Notes: generated by a model from the letters alone, not told the origin. Counted from the stretch's first letter, positions 33,040-44,139 are shown. The stretch: 64,000 nt of DNA from Diploptera punctata (GCA_030220185.1 JASPKZ010009713.1:82962-146961), one strand, 5' to 3'. Numbers and translations are program-made.

Positions 33040-33475
33040 TTTAATAAGTATGCTATTTGCAACCACAGAGGATGAAATTATAAATGGGAGAACATCAATT
33101 AATAATATAGCCAAGCAGTTCGATTTGAAGATTTATTTCCAAAAAAAAAAAGTGTGGGTATGCGTGGAAAACACTTACGAAGAGTTAAAGCAGAAAATAG
33201 ATTGGAAAATTATAGAACACGTTTCTGAATTTAATTACCTCGGTCACTGGTATAAGAATTACGCAGATACATGGTTACAGAAATGCAATGCAATAAATGG
33301 AGTAATAAAAATAATTTTTGTAAACAAATGTCAACCGCAACCAAACTGAGATTACAAAATGTAACTGCAAAATCAGGACTGAAATATAGCAGCGAAAATT
33401 GGATACTAGTTTCTAAAATTAAATCCAAATTGCAAGCGGCACCGATCAGATTTTGCATCCACTCCTAATTTTGAC
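33040..33475 (+). pseudogene. LINE-D-like RT fragment
   Basis: Begins MLFATTEDEIINGRTSINNI, a mutated FADD motif C and following helix, then AKQFDLKIYFQKKKVWV, IEHVSEFNYLGHWYKN, and after a frameshift TKLRLQNVTAKSGLKYSSEN. The order matches LINE-D and LINE-C C-terminal halves. The YADD/FADD aspartates are lost (FATT), so it is dead. It starts directly after the SINE at 32631. Confidence 0.7.
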
Positions 33476-33835
33476 AAAAATGGACAAGTAAGAAAACACA
33501 GATGTACGCGATAAATTAAAAGTTGAAATTATAGTTGAAGAGATTCAGAATTATTAAAGCAATTGATTAAAGCATGTCCAACAATAGACCCATTTCGCTT
33601 TCCTAAATTAACGTTACGGTATCAACCTAAAGTACATCGAGATAAATGAAGACCAATCTAAAACGACTTAAACCTTATTTAGGTTCATAATCATGTTGAT
33701 TAAATTAATCTGCTTTAGAAAAAAAAATACTGTTGCATATTCACTATGATCACAAAAAAAAAAGCGGATCCTCGAAGTACAATGCTCTTCCAGTCTAAAG
33801 CAACACCAGTTTCGCATTCTAATGTTCATTAGTAA
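33476..33835. other. Likely LINE 3' remnant, otherwise nothing recognised
   Basis: TTCGCTTTCCTAAATTAACG and following may be the 3' part of the preceding LINE, but no conserved block is clear. A CAGTAGTAGTAGTAGG run ends it and belongs to the next LINE tail. Confidence 0.3.
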
Positions 33836-33837
33836 TA

Positions 33838-34629
33838 GCAGTAGTAGTAGTAGGATTTAATTAGACAGAAAGTAAGATATTTACAATATTATTTACAAAT
33901 ATGGGTCGCACGGGCAGTAAGCCGTACGTGCTGTTGACAGTCCGTTACAATAAAGTAATAATTGGTACTAGTGTAAAGAAAATAAACAACAAAAACAGCA
34001 ATAACATTACAATTACATAACAGAAACACAATAATAATATTACAATTAAATAATAACACAATAGCATTATACACTAAAAACTTAACATTAGAAGTACATA
34101 AAAAACACAATAATATTACAATTAAATATTAACACAATAGCATTATGCACTAAAAAAACATTAACATTAGAATTACATAAAGAAAACACATTAATATTAC
34201 AATTAAATAATAACACAATAGCATTATACACTAATTAATTTATATATAATTGTTAATAATTAATGTTATTGCATTTTGATAACATATATTTATTCATGAA
34301 TGAGTGTTGTCCTTATTTCAGGCGTTTTGTCCAGAATTTACCGAGGTTTTTTCCAATTTTCTGGATTTACCAATAACTCGTAGCATGCCAATCTTTCCCG
34401 ATTTGAATTTAGAAATCTTTCCGGTAATAACTGACGTCTCCAATATTCTAAATCATTACATTTTTCCTAATATATGTATCTCATCTTCAAAGTTCCCGCA
34501 CATTGGACATATTCTCATATCGTGATCGTCGCTAATTTTTAGAAATTTCCATGCCCCTAGCCTAAACCAAGCAAGCCCTAATCTCTTCTTAAATCCTAGG
34601 TTGAGTATATACGATTCTTTTCCCCAGAC
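33838..34629 (-). mobile_element. LINE-H copy 2
   Basis: Closely similar to 21123-21950: (CTA)n tail at left, ATGGGTCGCACGGGCAGTAA, GTTGACAGTCCGTTACAA, then coding sequence on the minus strand reading NLGFKKRLGLAWFRLGAWKF, LKISDDHDMRICPMCGNFED, EIHILGKM. The RICPMCG...EDEIH motif is a zinc-finger-like C-terminus found in some LINE ORF2 proteins. It diverges from copy 1 at about 34628. Confidence 0.8.
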
Positions 34630-34641
34630 CATTATAATATA

Positions 34642-34649
34642 TCTTATAT

Positions 34650-34706
<57 letters not shown>
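34642..34706. repeat. (TA)n tract at the Helitron-like 5' end
   Basis: Alternating TA run with one AA interruption. Confidence 0.9.
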
Positions 34707-34709
<3 letters not shown>

Positions 34710-34920
34710 TGAATGTTTGTCTGCTTGTTGTTCGTACTCTATGCGCGGCCATACCGTTGATCCGATTGTGATAGGGTTTTTTGCAAAATGTTCAGAAGAT
34801 TCCCGGGATGAACATAGGCTATAACAGAGTTGTGATACTCATCTCCTACATCCTTTAAAATCACCTTTGTAGTGAAAAACGTGAAAAAAATTTTTTGATG
34901 CTTAAATGGCTTACGCTGCC

Positions 34921-35263
34921 GATCCGATTGAGGGTCTTTCCACTTTTCAGCGGTTGCCTTTTACCAGCCGGCTGCTGGCCCTTCACATCCACATGTGTCA
35001 GTCACAGAGGTAGATGATCAACAGTCAGTGTAGGGGTGACATGTGGTTAGCATGTCGAGTCCCCCAGCCGTTATAGCTGGTTCCTCAACCTGGAGCCGCT
35101 ACTTATTGTAGCTACCCAATTGCCTCACGATGGGTGGGCACCGGTCCCATACTGGCCGAAATACTATGAGAAAATTTCTTCCCCCATGGAGACTCGAACG
35201 AGGGGAAGTCCCGTAGCTCTGCGCCAAGGCTTCCTACCTTAACCGCTCGGCTACGGCGCGGGA
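34921..35263 (-). mobile_element. SINE-4 copy 2, 11-bp TSD
   Basis: Flanked by CTTACGCTGCC (34910-34920 and 35264-35274). The minus strand begins GTCCCGCGCCGTAGCCGAGC (tRNA-like head, A-box) and ends with a body holding GGTGCCCACCCATCGTGAGG and AGCAGCCGGCTGG. It is nested in the Helitron-like element. Confidence 0.9.
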
Positions 35264-35689
35264 CTTACGCTGCCTAAACCATAATAAATACACAAAATTA
35301 ATTTACACAGATTTAAATATCTCGATAAATTCTTCAAAAAAGTCCGCGACAGCATATGCTTATCTTTTACGGATAACTCACAATAGCCATTTTTGTTTTT
35401 CATTGATGCCAAGAAGATCGGGATAAGTAGATTTCCGGGCAAGCAGAGCAACACCACGGATAACTCGAAATAACGAATTTTGTCTTTCAGCTCATTAATG
35501 CCGAATATATAGAGATACGTGAATTCCCGGATATTGCCTGGTAATCAGCACGGGGTATCTAAAAATAACAATGATATAAATTTATAATTATTATTCCTTT
35601 TTTTCTTATTCAACTAAACGTAAAACATAATTTATTTAGGCGTAGCAGCGCACACCTGGTATTAGCTAGTGTTCAATAAAACAAAACTC

Positions 35690-36010
35690 CATGACGCGAT
35701 AGGCCTAAAAGACTTCAGCCGGTTGCTAGCCTCACATCCACATACGGTAATAAGACACATGGACAATATTCAGCCAGTTTAGGGATGACATGTCGATTTT
35801 CCCAGTCGTTATCAATTGGTTTTCTGAACCGGAGTCGCTCTTCACTGTATATACCTAAATTTCTCACCACTCTGGGTGGCCATCGGTGCTACACTAACCG
35901 AAAGTACACGACAAAATATCTTCCCCATGGGATCAAACTAGCAGAAGTTTCGTAGTCTCTATCAAGGCATTATGAGTTATACTACAGTACTCGGCTATTG
36001 CGCAGGACCT
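35690..36010 (-). mobile_element. SINE-4 copy 3, diverged
   Basis: Follows copy 2's body in the same order (CAGCCGGTTGCTAGCCTCAC, ACATGTCGATTTTCCCAG, GGTGGCCATCGGTGC, head remnant CTCGGCTATTGCGCAGGACC) but with many substitutions. No TSD is clear. Confidence 0.75.
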
Positions 36011-36055
36011 CAACATGTACTTACTTCATTATTAATGCATCTTTCTATCCTACGC

Positions 36056-36386
36056 CTAGTCCACCGCTCTGATCTCGAGGTAGCGTGCTGCCTTGTCATG
36101 CAGCGGGCCCGGGTTCGATTCCCGGTCGGGGAGTTCTTCTGGGTGAGGTTTTTATAGGGGGTTTCCTGCCTGTAAGACAAATGTCAGGAAAACTTTAAGG
36201 CCAAAACGGTCCCCGAAATCATATGGCCATCATCATCATAATCATCCTTATCATTATCATCATCATCATCATCCTTCACCGGTGTGGAAAGCAACAGGAA
36301 GCTACCCTTGTAAAGCTGCAAGCATAGCATGGAAATGCTATGACTGCAGTGAAGGACCTGCTTTCGGGCAGAATTACTATGGATGG
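36056..36386 (+). mobile_element. SINE-1A copy, 9-bp TSD
   Basis: Flanked by ATCCTACGC (36047-36055 and 36387-36395). Head GTCCACCGCTCTGATCTCGA has two changes relative to the family; B-box GGTTCGATTCC intact; tail ACTATGGATGG. Confidence 0.92.
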
Positions 36387-36654
36387 ATCCTACGCATAAA
36401 TGAAACACTCTCAGATCTTTGCGGAGTTATCGACAGATTGAAGACTACTCGCGTAGAATGTGCGATCAGTTATGATTCCTTACACCATCATCATTATCGT
36501 CACCATCCATCACTATCATTGTCATCATCATTAACCCTTAAATTAGCAAGACACTAACTTCTCGTGTCAGTTATTTGAATGTGACGGACTGCAGTGAAAA
36601 CGAAATCGTGTGTAACTGTTATTATTACGTAGGATTAGGATATATATGTAATAA

Positions 36655-37046
36655 TTTTTTTTTCAAATTCCCCAGATTGTCTTTTCGACATTTCTGGTGT
36701 TCTCTCCTGGCATGGCGTACTTATAACCCACTTCTGAGGTTGGGGCGCCTGGAAGGCAGGGTTATGCTGCCCGATGATATGTGAGTTGATGATGATGGTA
36801 ATGATGCACCAAGAGAGGTCTTAAACTAAACTTGAGCTAATTAGGCGAATGTGATATTGATGATAATGATGGCCAGATGATGTTCGGGGACCGTTTGGGC
36901 CTTACAGTGTTTTGACATTTATCTTACAGGTGAGGGAAAACTCCGAAAAAAACCTCACCCAGGAAACGTGCCCCGACCGGGGATCGAACCCGGGCCTGCT
37001 GCTTGACAAGACAGCACGCTACCTCGAGACTACAGCGGTGGACGCT
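36655..37046 (-). mobile_element. SINE-1B copy 2, 10-bp TSD
   Basis: Flanked by TATGTAATAA (36645-36654 and 37047-37056). The minus strand has head 1 (CCACCGCTGTAGTCTCGAGG), B-box GGTTCGATCCC, and the B-type 3' body (CTTCCAGGCGCCCCAACCTC, GCCATGCCAGGAGAGAACACC). Confidence 0.92.
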
Positions 37047-37056
37047 TATGTAATAA

Positions 37057-37729
37057 AATATAAGACTGCAATTTAGATGGTATATAACATTCAGCCGTTT
37101 TTGTGTGAAACGAGATAAAAGACAGTCAGAAGGCTTACTTCTCATTATACTGTGCAACTGTTTGTATGTGAAACCAAAACAAAAGACAGCATAAGTCTAT
37201 CTTCTCAATCTTTAGTACATAAAATCCTCTCATTAGGTATATTGTGTAATTAAACACAAATTTAAGTAATTTTATTCGTGCGTTTTCTTCTGTTTTATTA
37301 AAAAATATTATGCAAATTAAACGAATTGATGTATCCTATAGGATGCATTGCCAATTTAAGAGTTAACTTTCTCCATAAAAATATAAAGATTAAGATAAGA
37401 GAAACGCGCAAACGAAGCTCTAGGGATCCCAGACTAATCCATGGTAAAGCAAACAATTGCCTACTTCTCAGATTTGTTTGTTTGGTTGGTTGGTCGGTTT
37501 GTTCACTTGTTTTTACTTCAATGTATATTATGATGAGACTTCATAAGAGATAGTAATGCAGGTTAGTATATGTCTTTTATCAATTTTTCCTTATTTGGAA
37601 AGGAAGAATTTAGTGACTTTTTTCATTGCATTCAGATGACTTATTAGTCAGTGTTACCGGGTAATCAATTGCCAAAATTAATGAAGAGACTGTAATCTAG
37701 CTGTTTGCCACTATCGTGTAATCTAACTA
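37057..37729. repeat. Degenerate tandem and R9 copy 2
   Basis: About 37090-37215 contains two imperfect copies of a unit like GTGAAACNARAYAAAAGACAG followed by CTTCTCA. Positions 37246-37370 match R9 at 29430-29545 (GATGTATCCTATAGGATGCA). The remainder is unmatched, with a TTGGTTGGTTGGTCGG run near 37485. Confidence 0.45.
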
Positions 37730-37905
37730 ACTCACTAATGCATATCAAACTCGAAGATTCATGGCCGAAACTCTTTAATTCATACCTATCCTGAGCTAAT
37801 GTTTTTTTTTTAATAATTCCTTTCATAATATACCTCCCTCAAATCTCCCGACTAATTATTGGCCTACTACTGGACGTTTTCCTTCTCATTTTCCTATATT
37901 CGTCT
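37730..37905 (-). pseudogene. Old LINE-B 3' end fragment
   Basis: AACTCACTAATGCATATCAA, CCTATCCTGAGCTAATG and ACTGGACGTTTTCCTTCTCA follow the 3' end of LINE-B (ACTCACTGGCACTATC, CCTATCCTGAGCTAATGC, ACTGGGCGTTTTCCCTCTGG) with heavy divergence. No frame remains open. Confidence 0.6.
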
Positions 37906-38330
37906 GTTGTATATATCCTACTATAATAAAGTAATCCACTGAAGATGATTATAAAGAGTTACATATTCATCGAAAACATTTGTTCCTGAAGTTGTAGTTT
38001 TTAGAAAAACAAAATTCCTAATTAAAATGTCCCCATTTATTAAAGAAAAAATTATGATAATAAAGGTAAAAAAATGTCTAAATAAGGAACTGCAGTTGTT
38101 TCGTTGATATTGATAATTTTGAGAGTCGTGGTTCGGTGATTTACGAAGTTTTTCTTTTGAATATTATGTTTCTTCTTCGTTCATAATTTTAATATTACCT
38201 CTTGTCGTGACTCTTGACTGAAGAACAGGGCACGTATATTCATATAGGTCTCGCGTATTATAATTTTATGATCCAAAATTACTGTAGATCTTTATCTATT
38301 AGTTATGATAAGTATATATGTATGTATATA
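37906..38330. other. No feature recognised
   Basis: AT-rich spacer ending in a TATG/TA run before a SINE. Confidence 0.35.
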
Positions 38331-38669
38331 TCCATCCATCCATCCATAGTAATTCTGCCCGAGGGCAGGTCTTTCACTGCAATCATAGCATTTTCATGCT
38401 ATGCTTTGCAGCTTTACTAGGGGATTATAGGTGTGGTAGCTTCCCGTTGCTTTTCACACCGATGAAGGATGATGATGATAATGATAAGGATGATAATGGT
38501 GGCCGGATAATTTTCGGGGACCGTTGGGAGTTAAGCGTCCTGACATTTGTCTCACAGGTGAGGAAAAACCCCGAAAAAAACTCACCCAGGAGCCTGTTTC
38601 GACCGGGAATCGAACCCGGGTCCGCTGCGTGACAAGGCAGCATGCTACCTCGAGACCACAGCGGTGGAC
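38331..38669 (-). mobile_element. SINE-1A copy
   Basis: The minus strand has the complete head (CCACCGCTGTGGTCTCGAGG), B-box GGTTCGATTCC and body, ending ACTATGGATGGATGGATGG. Both flanks are TATATATG-like, so a TSD cannot be separated from simple repeat. A (GT)n tract follows at about 38684-38706. Confidence 0.88.
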
Positions 38670-39962
38670 ATATATATGCATGCATGTGTGTGTGTGTGTG
38701 GTGTGTGCAAGAAAGCCTTGTATGTCTTTGTAGCCACCGATTTCTACAGTTAGATAGGATTTATTATACTGACTATTTAATTCATAGACCGATAATCGTG
38801 CCTCTTCCTGTTCGTAATGAGAGATATTTCCGCAAATTAACATATTTGACAAGGATATCGATTGAACAATGTACGATTGGTATGGTACAGCAAGAAATGC
38901 CAAAGAAAACGGCTTCATAAATAACAAAAAAAAAGGCTAGTTATTAAACGTTGTAAAATGAATCTGCATTATTGTTAATAGTTATTTCTCATACGTTCAT
39001 TTGTTATTGATTTTTCCCAAGCCCAAAGAGATTTAACAGTAAATATATGCTACTTATAACTTTACAGCCGGCTTAGAAATCGCCCAGAAGTAAGATCTGA
39101 ATGCATACCCCACATTTGGTAAATATTAAACATTATAATTATTTTTAGCTTCTGATGTTATATTATTCGCTAAATAGTCACTCCAAATCCAACGCGAGGT
39201 TGAGTTTTTCATTAGACAAAATCACAACCTCTTGTTAGATAACTGTTGATAACCAATATGTAAAATCTATTTCTTTATTGCTCTAACAGTATAATTCAGA
39301 GTATTTCAGGGAAGTTTCTCTTGCCATTTGGATGAACTCTTGTGGAAGAATACGAAGTTGGTATAATAACAGCATTGGCTTTAGAAATTCTTCAAAACGC
39401 TCTTTTTTCTCAATAAGTAAATCTATTAACACATTTATAAAACAAAATATATTGAAACATAGTTTAGTTTGAGTTTATCACTGTATTAAAGAAAGCTGTT
39501 TTTATATCTAGAATTTGGGATAATTCCTTACATTTTACTCGTATACTGTGAAATGAAATGGTTTCACAGAATATGATTTTGGTTGTGTTCATTTGTGTAC
39601 ACACTGCATCATAGTTTCCTAAGTGCATCAGAGTTGGCGATATGTGATGGAATTCACAGAGTATTTGAATCGCGCATAGACATTTCAACGATTCCCATTC
39701 CAACATCTCTGCCCCTATTTCATCCTCTCAACCCCCTACCGGCATCACTTGGATTCTGATTCACTGTGGCATGTATCCACAAACAGGGGTGCCTAAATTA
39801 GTGTTATAATTTTACTTATACATTTTACTTAATTGTTATCTTCATAGACAAATATTTTAAATATAATATCCGCAAATTGAGGACATTTTTTTAGATTTGC
39901 ATCGTAATCAATTAAATATCTCGTTTTATGCCATCAAACACAACTTTCACTCACGATAACAC
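38670..39962. other. No gene recognised
   Basis: A short (TG)n at 38686-38705, then AT-rich DNA. Open frames of 80-92 codons lack family signatures. No repeat in the window matches. Confidence 0.4.
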
Positions 39963-40510
39963 CAAACAACAAAAAATATACTTTATTTTGTCTCAGAAAG
40001 AAAAATATGTGATTCTGATAGCATTTGTTCTCCTGAATTCAAATATGATATCGGGTTTTCTCCATCACGCAAGGTTTCCGAGAGACAGGCATTTATAATT
40101 TCGAACACTTTAATATTTTCTACATTCTTAACTACACAATATTCGAACATTCGGACTCACTTAGAAATTAATGACGATTTTCTGCTATATTTCGCCTGTG
40201 GAGAATCCCTCTTGATGGTCCAACAATAATCGACCAGCATATTAGGATTCCATTTGCCTTGATATCTCTTTCCATAGCTGAAATCTCCTGAGTTAGCTCA
40301 TTTGGTTTTATTTTACAATGGACAAATGGACGAAAAAACGTTTATTAAAAATAATTATTTAAATCCATCAATTGAAATTGAAATAAAAAACTGTGGGTGA
40401 TGGAGAAATTCCGAATACATATTTGACAACATGATAAAAACTGAATAAGTACAACTATTGGTAGTACTCATGAGACAAAAATCATGTTGACCAGTGTAAT
40501 CATAGACGTA
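39963..40510 (-). repeat. Repeat R5, copy 1
   Basis: About 540 bp shared with 52045-52570, beginning TTGTCTCAGAAAGAAAAATATG. On the minus strand the second copy reads KWNPNMLADYCWTIKRDAPQ then AKYN, so a coding remnant with a stop soon after is likely; this copy is more damaged. I do not recognise the family. It could be the 3' end of a retroelement or a multi-copy gene. Confidence 0.6.
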
Positions 40511-41184
40511 ACTAACGGCGGAATTATGTAACCCAAAAATATGTAAATACATTATGGCATAAAAACTTGAAATGTGATAAAACATTAATAATTTTGTTCT
40601 TAAATTATTCATATTTATTGGTCATGTAGTTTATATAATTGTTTTAATATTTATTAAGACGACTAGTTACTATATCTAATTTTGTAACGTGTTGTCTGAA
40701 ATATTTCATCTACGTTCAGAGTTTTTTAAATATATGTTGTATATTTGGTATATTTAATGAAATGTATTTATTGCGGAAACGATATGTTTAGAGAGAGTAA
40801 TGTGGGCTTTGGAGAAAAAAAAAGACAAATCAACAAAAATTGTTGTTATATTCTGCAATACGTATAACAATCAATCATCATTAAGTGTATTTTACGTTTT
40901 GTTGAACTTTTATGTTTTGATACCGTGTTTTGTTAGAATATAAAGTATAGGTTTTGTTGCTGAGTAACTATGAACCAAAGCGTCACTGATTGTTATAGTA
41001 CAGAGTGTTACCGAAATGAGTGCAGATTTTTCGTGTGGTGGTAGGGAACATCCTTACAAGTATTTTGACACAATGAACCTTGGGTCGGAAATGCATTGTT
41101 GTGGGTCTACAGAATAAAACAGCATTTAAAATTGTTGAACACATTGTTGTTTATTTATTAATTCTAAGAAAATGGAAAGTATTC
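40511..41184. other. No feature recognised
   Basis: AT-rich DNA; CAGAGTGTTACCGAAATGAG at about 41001 resembles a transposon terminus but has no visible partner. Confidence 0.3.
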
Positions 41185-41392
41185 CATGTTATTTTACAGT
41201 AATTGTTGGAAATGGCGACCATTGACCTGGATGCACAGCTCCAGATCTTATAGCAAGGATCGTGGTAGCGGCTGTGAAATCAGGGAGCATCCAGGTATTC
41301 TTCTTAGATTTCATCGGTCCGAGGTGAGACGCGCGGATGTGTGCATCCAGGTCAATGATCGTCATTTCCAACAATTACTGTAAAATAACATG
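41185..41392. mobile_element. 208-bp foldback MITE
   Basis: 52-bp inverted arms (41185-41236 and 41341-41392; about 50 of 52 match) running CATGTTATTTTACAGTAATT ... CATTGACCTGGATGCAC, with a 104-bp loop. Open frames on both strands are products of the palindrome. No TSD seen. Confidence 0.8.
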
Positions 41393-41396
41393 TAAT

Positions 41397-41990
41397 AGCC
41401 TCATGGGCTAATGTTCAGCGTTTCTGACTACTGTTCATGAGGTTCCGGGTTCGATTCCCGGAATTGGAATTTTTCCTCAAAGGGAATTATTCCTGTGGTT
41501 TCCCATGGTCTGGAATTTAGATTAAGAACTCTCCTAGCGCGGGGCACGCCGTAGCGTAGTGGTTAAGGCACTGAGCTACAAACCAGAGGGTCGAGGGTTC
41601 AAGTCCCGTTGGGGTCAGGATTTTTAAACTGACCCAAACCCTCTGGCGGCACTATGCCCCTGGGGTCGACTCAGCCTCTAACGGAAATGAGTACCAGACG
41701 CTTGTTCTGGGGGTAAAGGCGGCCGTCACGCAGGACTGACAAGCCGGCTGACATAAAGTGCCGATTGTCTAGAAAAAGTGGGAGCCTTAACCTCCTACTA
41801 CCCCAAGGGCCTCCGGGCATGTTGTGGGATCACTTTACTTACTCTCCTAGCGCTTCATTATCGTTTATCACCCTTCATATCATCGGGGTAACGTAACTCC
41901 GTCTTCTAGGCACCCCAACTTCAGAAGTGGGTTACAATTACGCCAATGCCAGGGGAGAAAACCAGAAATGTCATAAAATACAACCGGGTG
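41397..41990 (+). mobile_element. SINE-2B with nested SINE-3
   Basis: Head 2 (CCTCATGGGCTAATGTTCAG ... GGTTCGATTCCCGG) differs from head 1, but the 3' body after 41854 (CATCGGGGTAACGTAACTCC, AAGTGGGTTACAATTACGCC) is the B-type body of SINE-1B. SINE-3 interrupts it at 41541-41840. Its right end touches the protein-coding remnant at 41994. Confidence 0.85.
41541..41840 (+). mobile_element. SINE-3, 13-bp TSD, nested
   Basis: Flanked by identical ACTCTCCTAGCGC (41528-41540 and 41841-41853). tRNA-like head CGCCGTAGCGTAGTGGTTAAGG (A-box TAGCGTAGTGG) and B-box GGTTCAAGTCC, then a GC-rich body with GAGTACCAGACGCTTGTTCT and GGGGGTAAAGGCGGCCG. Only copy in the window. Confidence 0.92.
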
Positions 41991-41993
41991 GCA

Positions 41994-42775
41994 TTAGACC
42001 TCTGCTATCCAATTCACATATGAAACAAGGGTTGCTGACCAACTAATAGTCCAATAATCATGAAATCTCCACAGACTAGCATAGATGGTTTTCATACTGC
42101 AGTTTTTTAACAAAAACTTTATATGTTCATATGTCTCCTTTAAAACATAAGAGTAGGTCACAGGAATGGAAGGATGAATGTTTCCACTATGAATCAAAAC
42201 AGCTTTAAGACTTTTTTGAGAATATTCAATGAAGAACCTCCACTCTTTGGAATTATAGTTTATGTTATAAAATTTTAAGACAGCAGGGATGTCTTGGCAA
42301 TACACTAAATTTTCTTCTTCAGCAAAAAAGGGACAAATTCCTTCTCACGATGCCTGTAACATAAAAATATGTACTCTCAGTTAATACTTTCTTTTCTTTT
42401 AACCTATAACTAACAGTTCTGCTGATACTTTAGGCAATTTAAATCCCCCACTGAATCATTAATCTCACTTTGATTAAAACATCTATCATGGTCAGAATTA
42501 TATGGTTCATCATCCACAGGAGATTCAGTTTCAGTGCTACTGGATGCATGATGTACGGGCTGAATGGCACAGGGAATGTTAGGATATAAATTATCCTTCT
42601 TGTTTTTTAGCATTATATCCTACTACCTTAACTGTGCAAAAATAACAATCGTCTCCATAACTGTAGGTTCCCTCCAAATAATAGGGATACAAAAGGGCAA
42701 TGACTTCTTTTTTCCATTTTTCCAACTCTTCAACTCTGCAACACAACTACGACACACTTTGTGAGGGCACCTCAT
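41994..42775 (-). pseudogene. Broken multi-copy protein gene (DCYFC family)
   Basis: Read on the minus strand from 42775: MRCPHKVCRSCVAELKSWKN, GKKKSLPFCIPIIWREPT; frame shift to DDCYFCTVKVVGYNAK; shift to LYPNIPCAIQPVHHASSS; FNQSEINDSVGDLN; then REKEFVPFFAEEENLVYCQD, IPAVLKFYNINYNSKEWRFF, IEYSQKSLKAVLIHSGN, and IPVTYSYVLKETYEHIKFLL. This order (IPMVWREP, DCYFC, YPN-PSA-RPV-H, REKE-FF, EWRLFIDSSK, LKAVLLHNGN) belongs to a conserved family that I have seen repeatedly in arthropod and cnidarian genomes; its function is unknown to me. At least three frameshifts break it, and a SINE pair follows its 3' side. Confidence 0.75.
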
Positions 42776-43260
42776 CCTGGTCTCCTAACTTAATGCCAAA
42801 TATTGAAAGTAAGTTTTCTTTACAAAAGCAGTTATATTCTTTGTTTTACTAATGTATATGACCTACATATAATTATAGTAAAACAGATTTGGATCATTTA
42901 CACAACCACTATTTTTTGTACGGACCTAGGGTGGATGTAGTCAGTAGATTTTAATAAATATAAACATAGTTTGAAGTATAAACATAATAATAAGTATATT
43001 ATTTCACATTTTAAGTAATAAAGTCGAAATTATATACTGTTTGGCCTTTCTAACAAACAATAAACACATTGTAATATTACTACATTACGAAAATATTCAA
43101 AACACAACATTTTTAATTGTAAAAACTTCTGACGTGGTACGCGAAAACGGATTTCATTTTTGCAATCAGTGTGAAAATGTGATTCAGAAACGCTCATTCA
43201 TTTAAAAAATCAAAATTCATGCAGAACTGTGTTATTATTGTTCCTAGGAATTTAAAACAA
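42776..43260. other. No feature recognised
   Basis: AT-rich DNA upstream of the broken gene; no promoter evidence. Confidence 0.35.
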
Positions 43261-43432
43261 TGACTATTATTGTAACTTTTTTTGTATTCATATGTAACAT
43301 GTTTGTCCTGTTTAATATGACTATTATTGTAATTTTTTTGTATTCATGTGTAACATATGTTTGTCCTGTTTTATATGACTATTATTGTATTTTTTTTGTA
43401 TTCATATGTAACATATGCTTGTTCTGGTGAGT
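43261..43432 (+). repeat. Three tandem copies of a 57-58-bp unit
   Basis: Unit TGACTATTATTGTAATTTTT ... TTTGTCCTGTTTTATA repeats from 43261, 43318 and 43376, with a few substitutions. It leads straight into the LINE-A 3' end, so it is probably a 3' UTR repeat of a LINE-A subfamily. Confidence 0.85.
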
Positions 43433-43500
43433 GGAAGAGAAGGTCACATGGCCTTAACTCCACCAGGCTAAATAAATCTATTCTATTCTATTCTATTCTA
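43430..43500 (+). mobile_element. LINE-A 3' end with (ATTCT)n tail
   Basis: GTGAGTGGAAGAGAAGGTCA and CATGGCCTTAACTCCACCAG match LINE-A's 3' end at 6262-6300, including the hairpin AAGGTC-ACAT-GGCCTT (one G-T wobble). The tail is ATTCT repeats instead of TTA. No coding sequence precedes it. Confidence 0.75.
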
Positions 43501-44139
43501 AAACAATGTAAGTGTAATTTATTTTCTTTATATTCTGAGACGGTGTAATGGTCGTAATTTACTTTATATCTCTCTACATTTTCATTCATCTCTTGTAACA
43601 CAAGGAAGAGTGGTTAGTTGTTATTTTCAGGAAGATGATCACGTACAGAGAGGTAATATGGTGGGCGAAGTTCAGCAGAGAAACCATAAAATCTAGCTTG
43701 AGACATCATCTATTCTTTGAAGCAGAAATCTCACTCGGGACTTTTTGGACGAATCAACGATAGAAGCTTTCACATCCAGTTTTAAACTTCTCTTTAAAGG
43801 CAGCTTTATGACATGTGTATGCTTTGTTCTCAAAGTTGTAATTTACAAATGTTTTCTCGCTCGTTGCAGTTGAGGAAGCTGTTAAACATACAGTATTTTA
43901 TTGTCAAAAGTCTGTGTAATAAACTGAACTTGTTCATTAAGGGAAAACGTTGATCAGTTATTTTGTATTTTAGAAACGCGTCAAAACGTTTTCAGTTTTA
44001 TTGTGTAAGTTATAATTTGCCTCTAATAGAATATAGTTAAATATGCATATTCGTTTCAAAGAATTTGTTTAAAAAACGCAGAGGTTAATATACAAATTCA
44101 TTAAATGCAGTGCAACATATATTAAGATAATGTAGATAA
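43501..44139. other. No feature recognised
   Basis: AT-rich DNA without coding or repeat matches. Confidence 0.35.

Larger units (their letters stand above)
34642..35669 (+). mobile_element. Helitron-like non-autonomous element (candidate)
   Basis: Starts TC (34642-34643) after an A, followed by a long TA tract and AAATTGAATGTTTGTCTG. It ends GGTATTAGCTAG (CTAG at 35666-35669) before a T. TC...CTRR ends, insertion between A and T and no TSD are Helitron rules. A weak GCG-TAGCAG-CGC hairpin lies about 30 bp before the 3' end. No Rep/helicase coding sequence is present. A SINE-4 sits inside. Confidence 0.5.

Noticed and set aside
38454..38927. 157-codon minus-strand frame
   Set aside because: Most of it is SINE-1A sequence; no domain in the rest.
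41186..41383. Two overlapping 61-65-codon frames
   Set aside because: Both are products of the foldback MITE palindrome.
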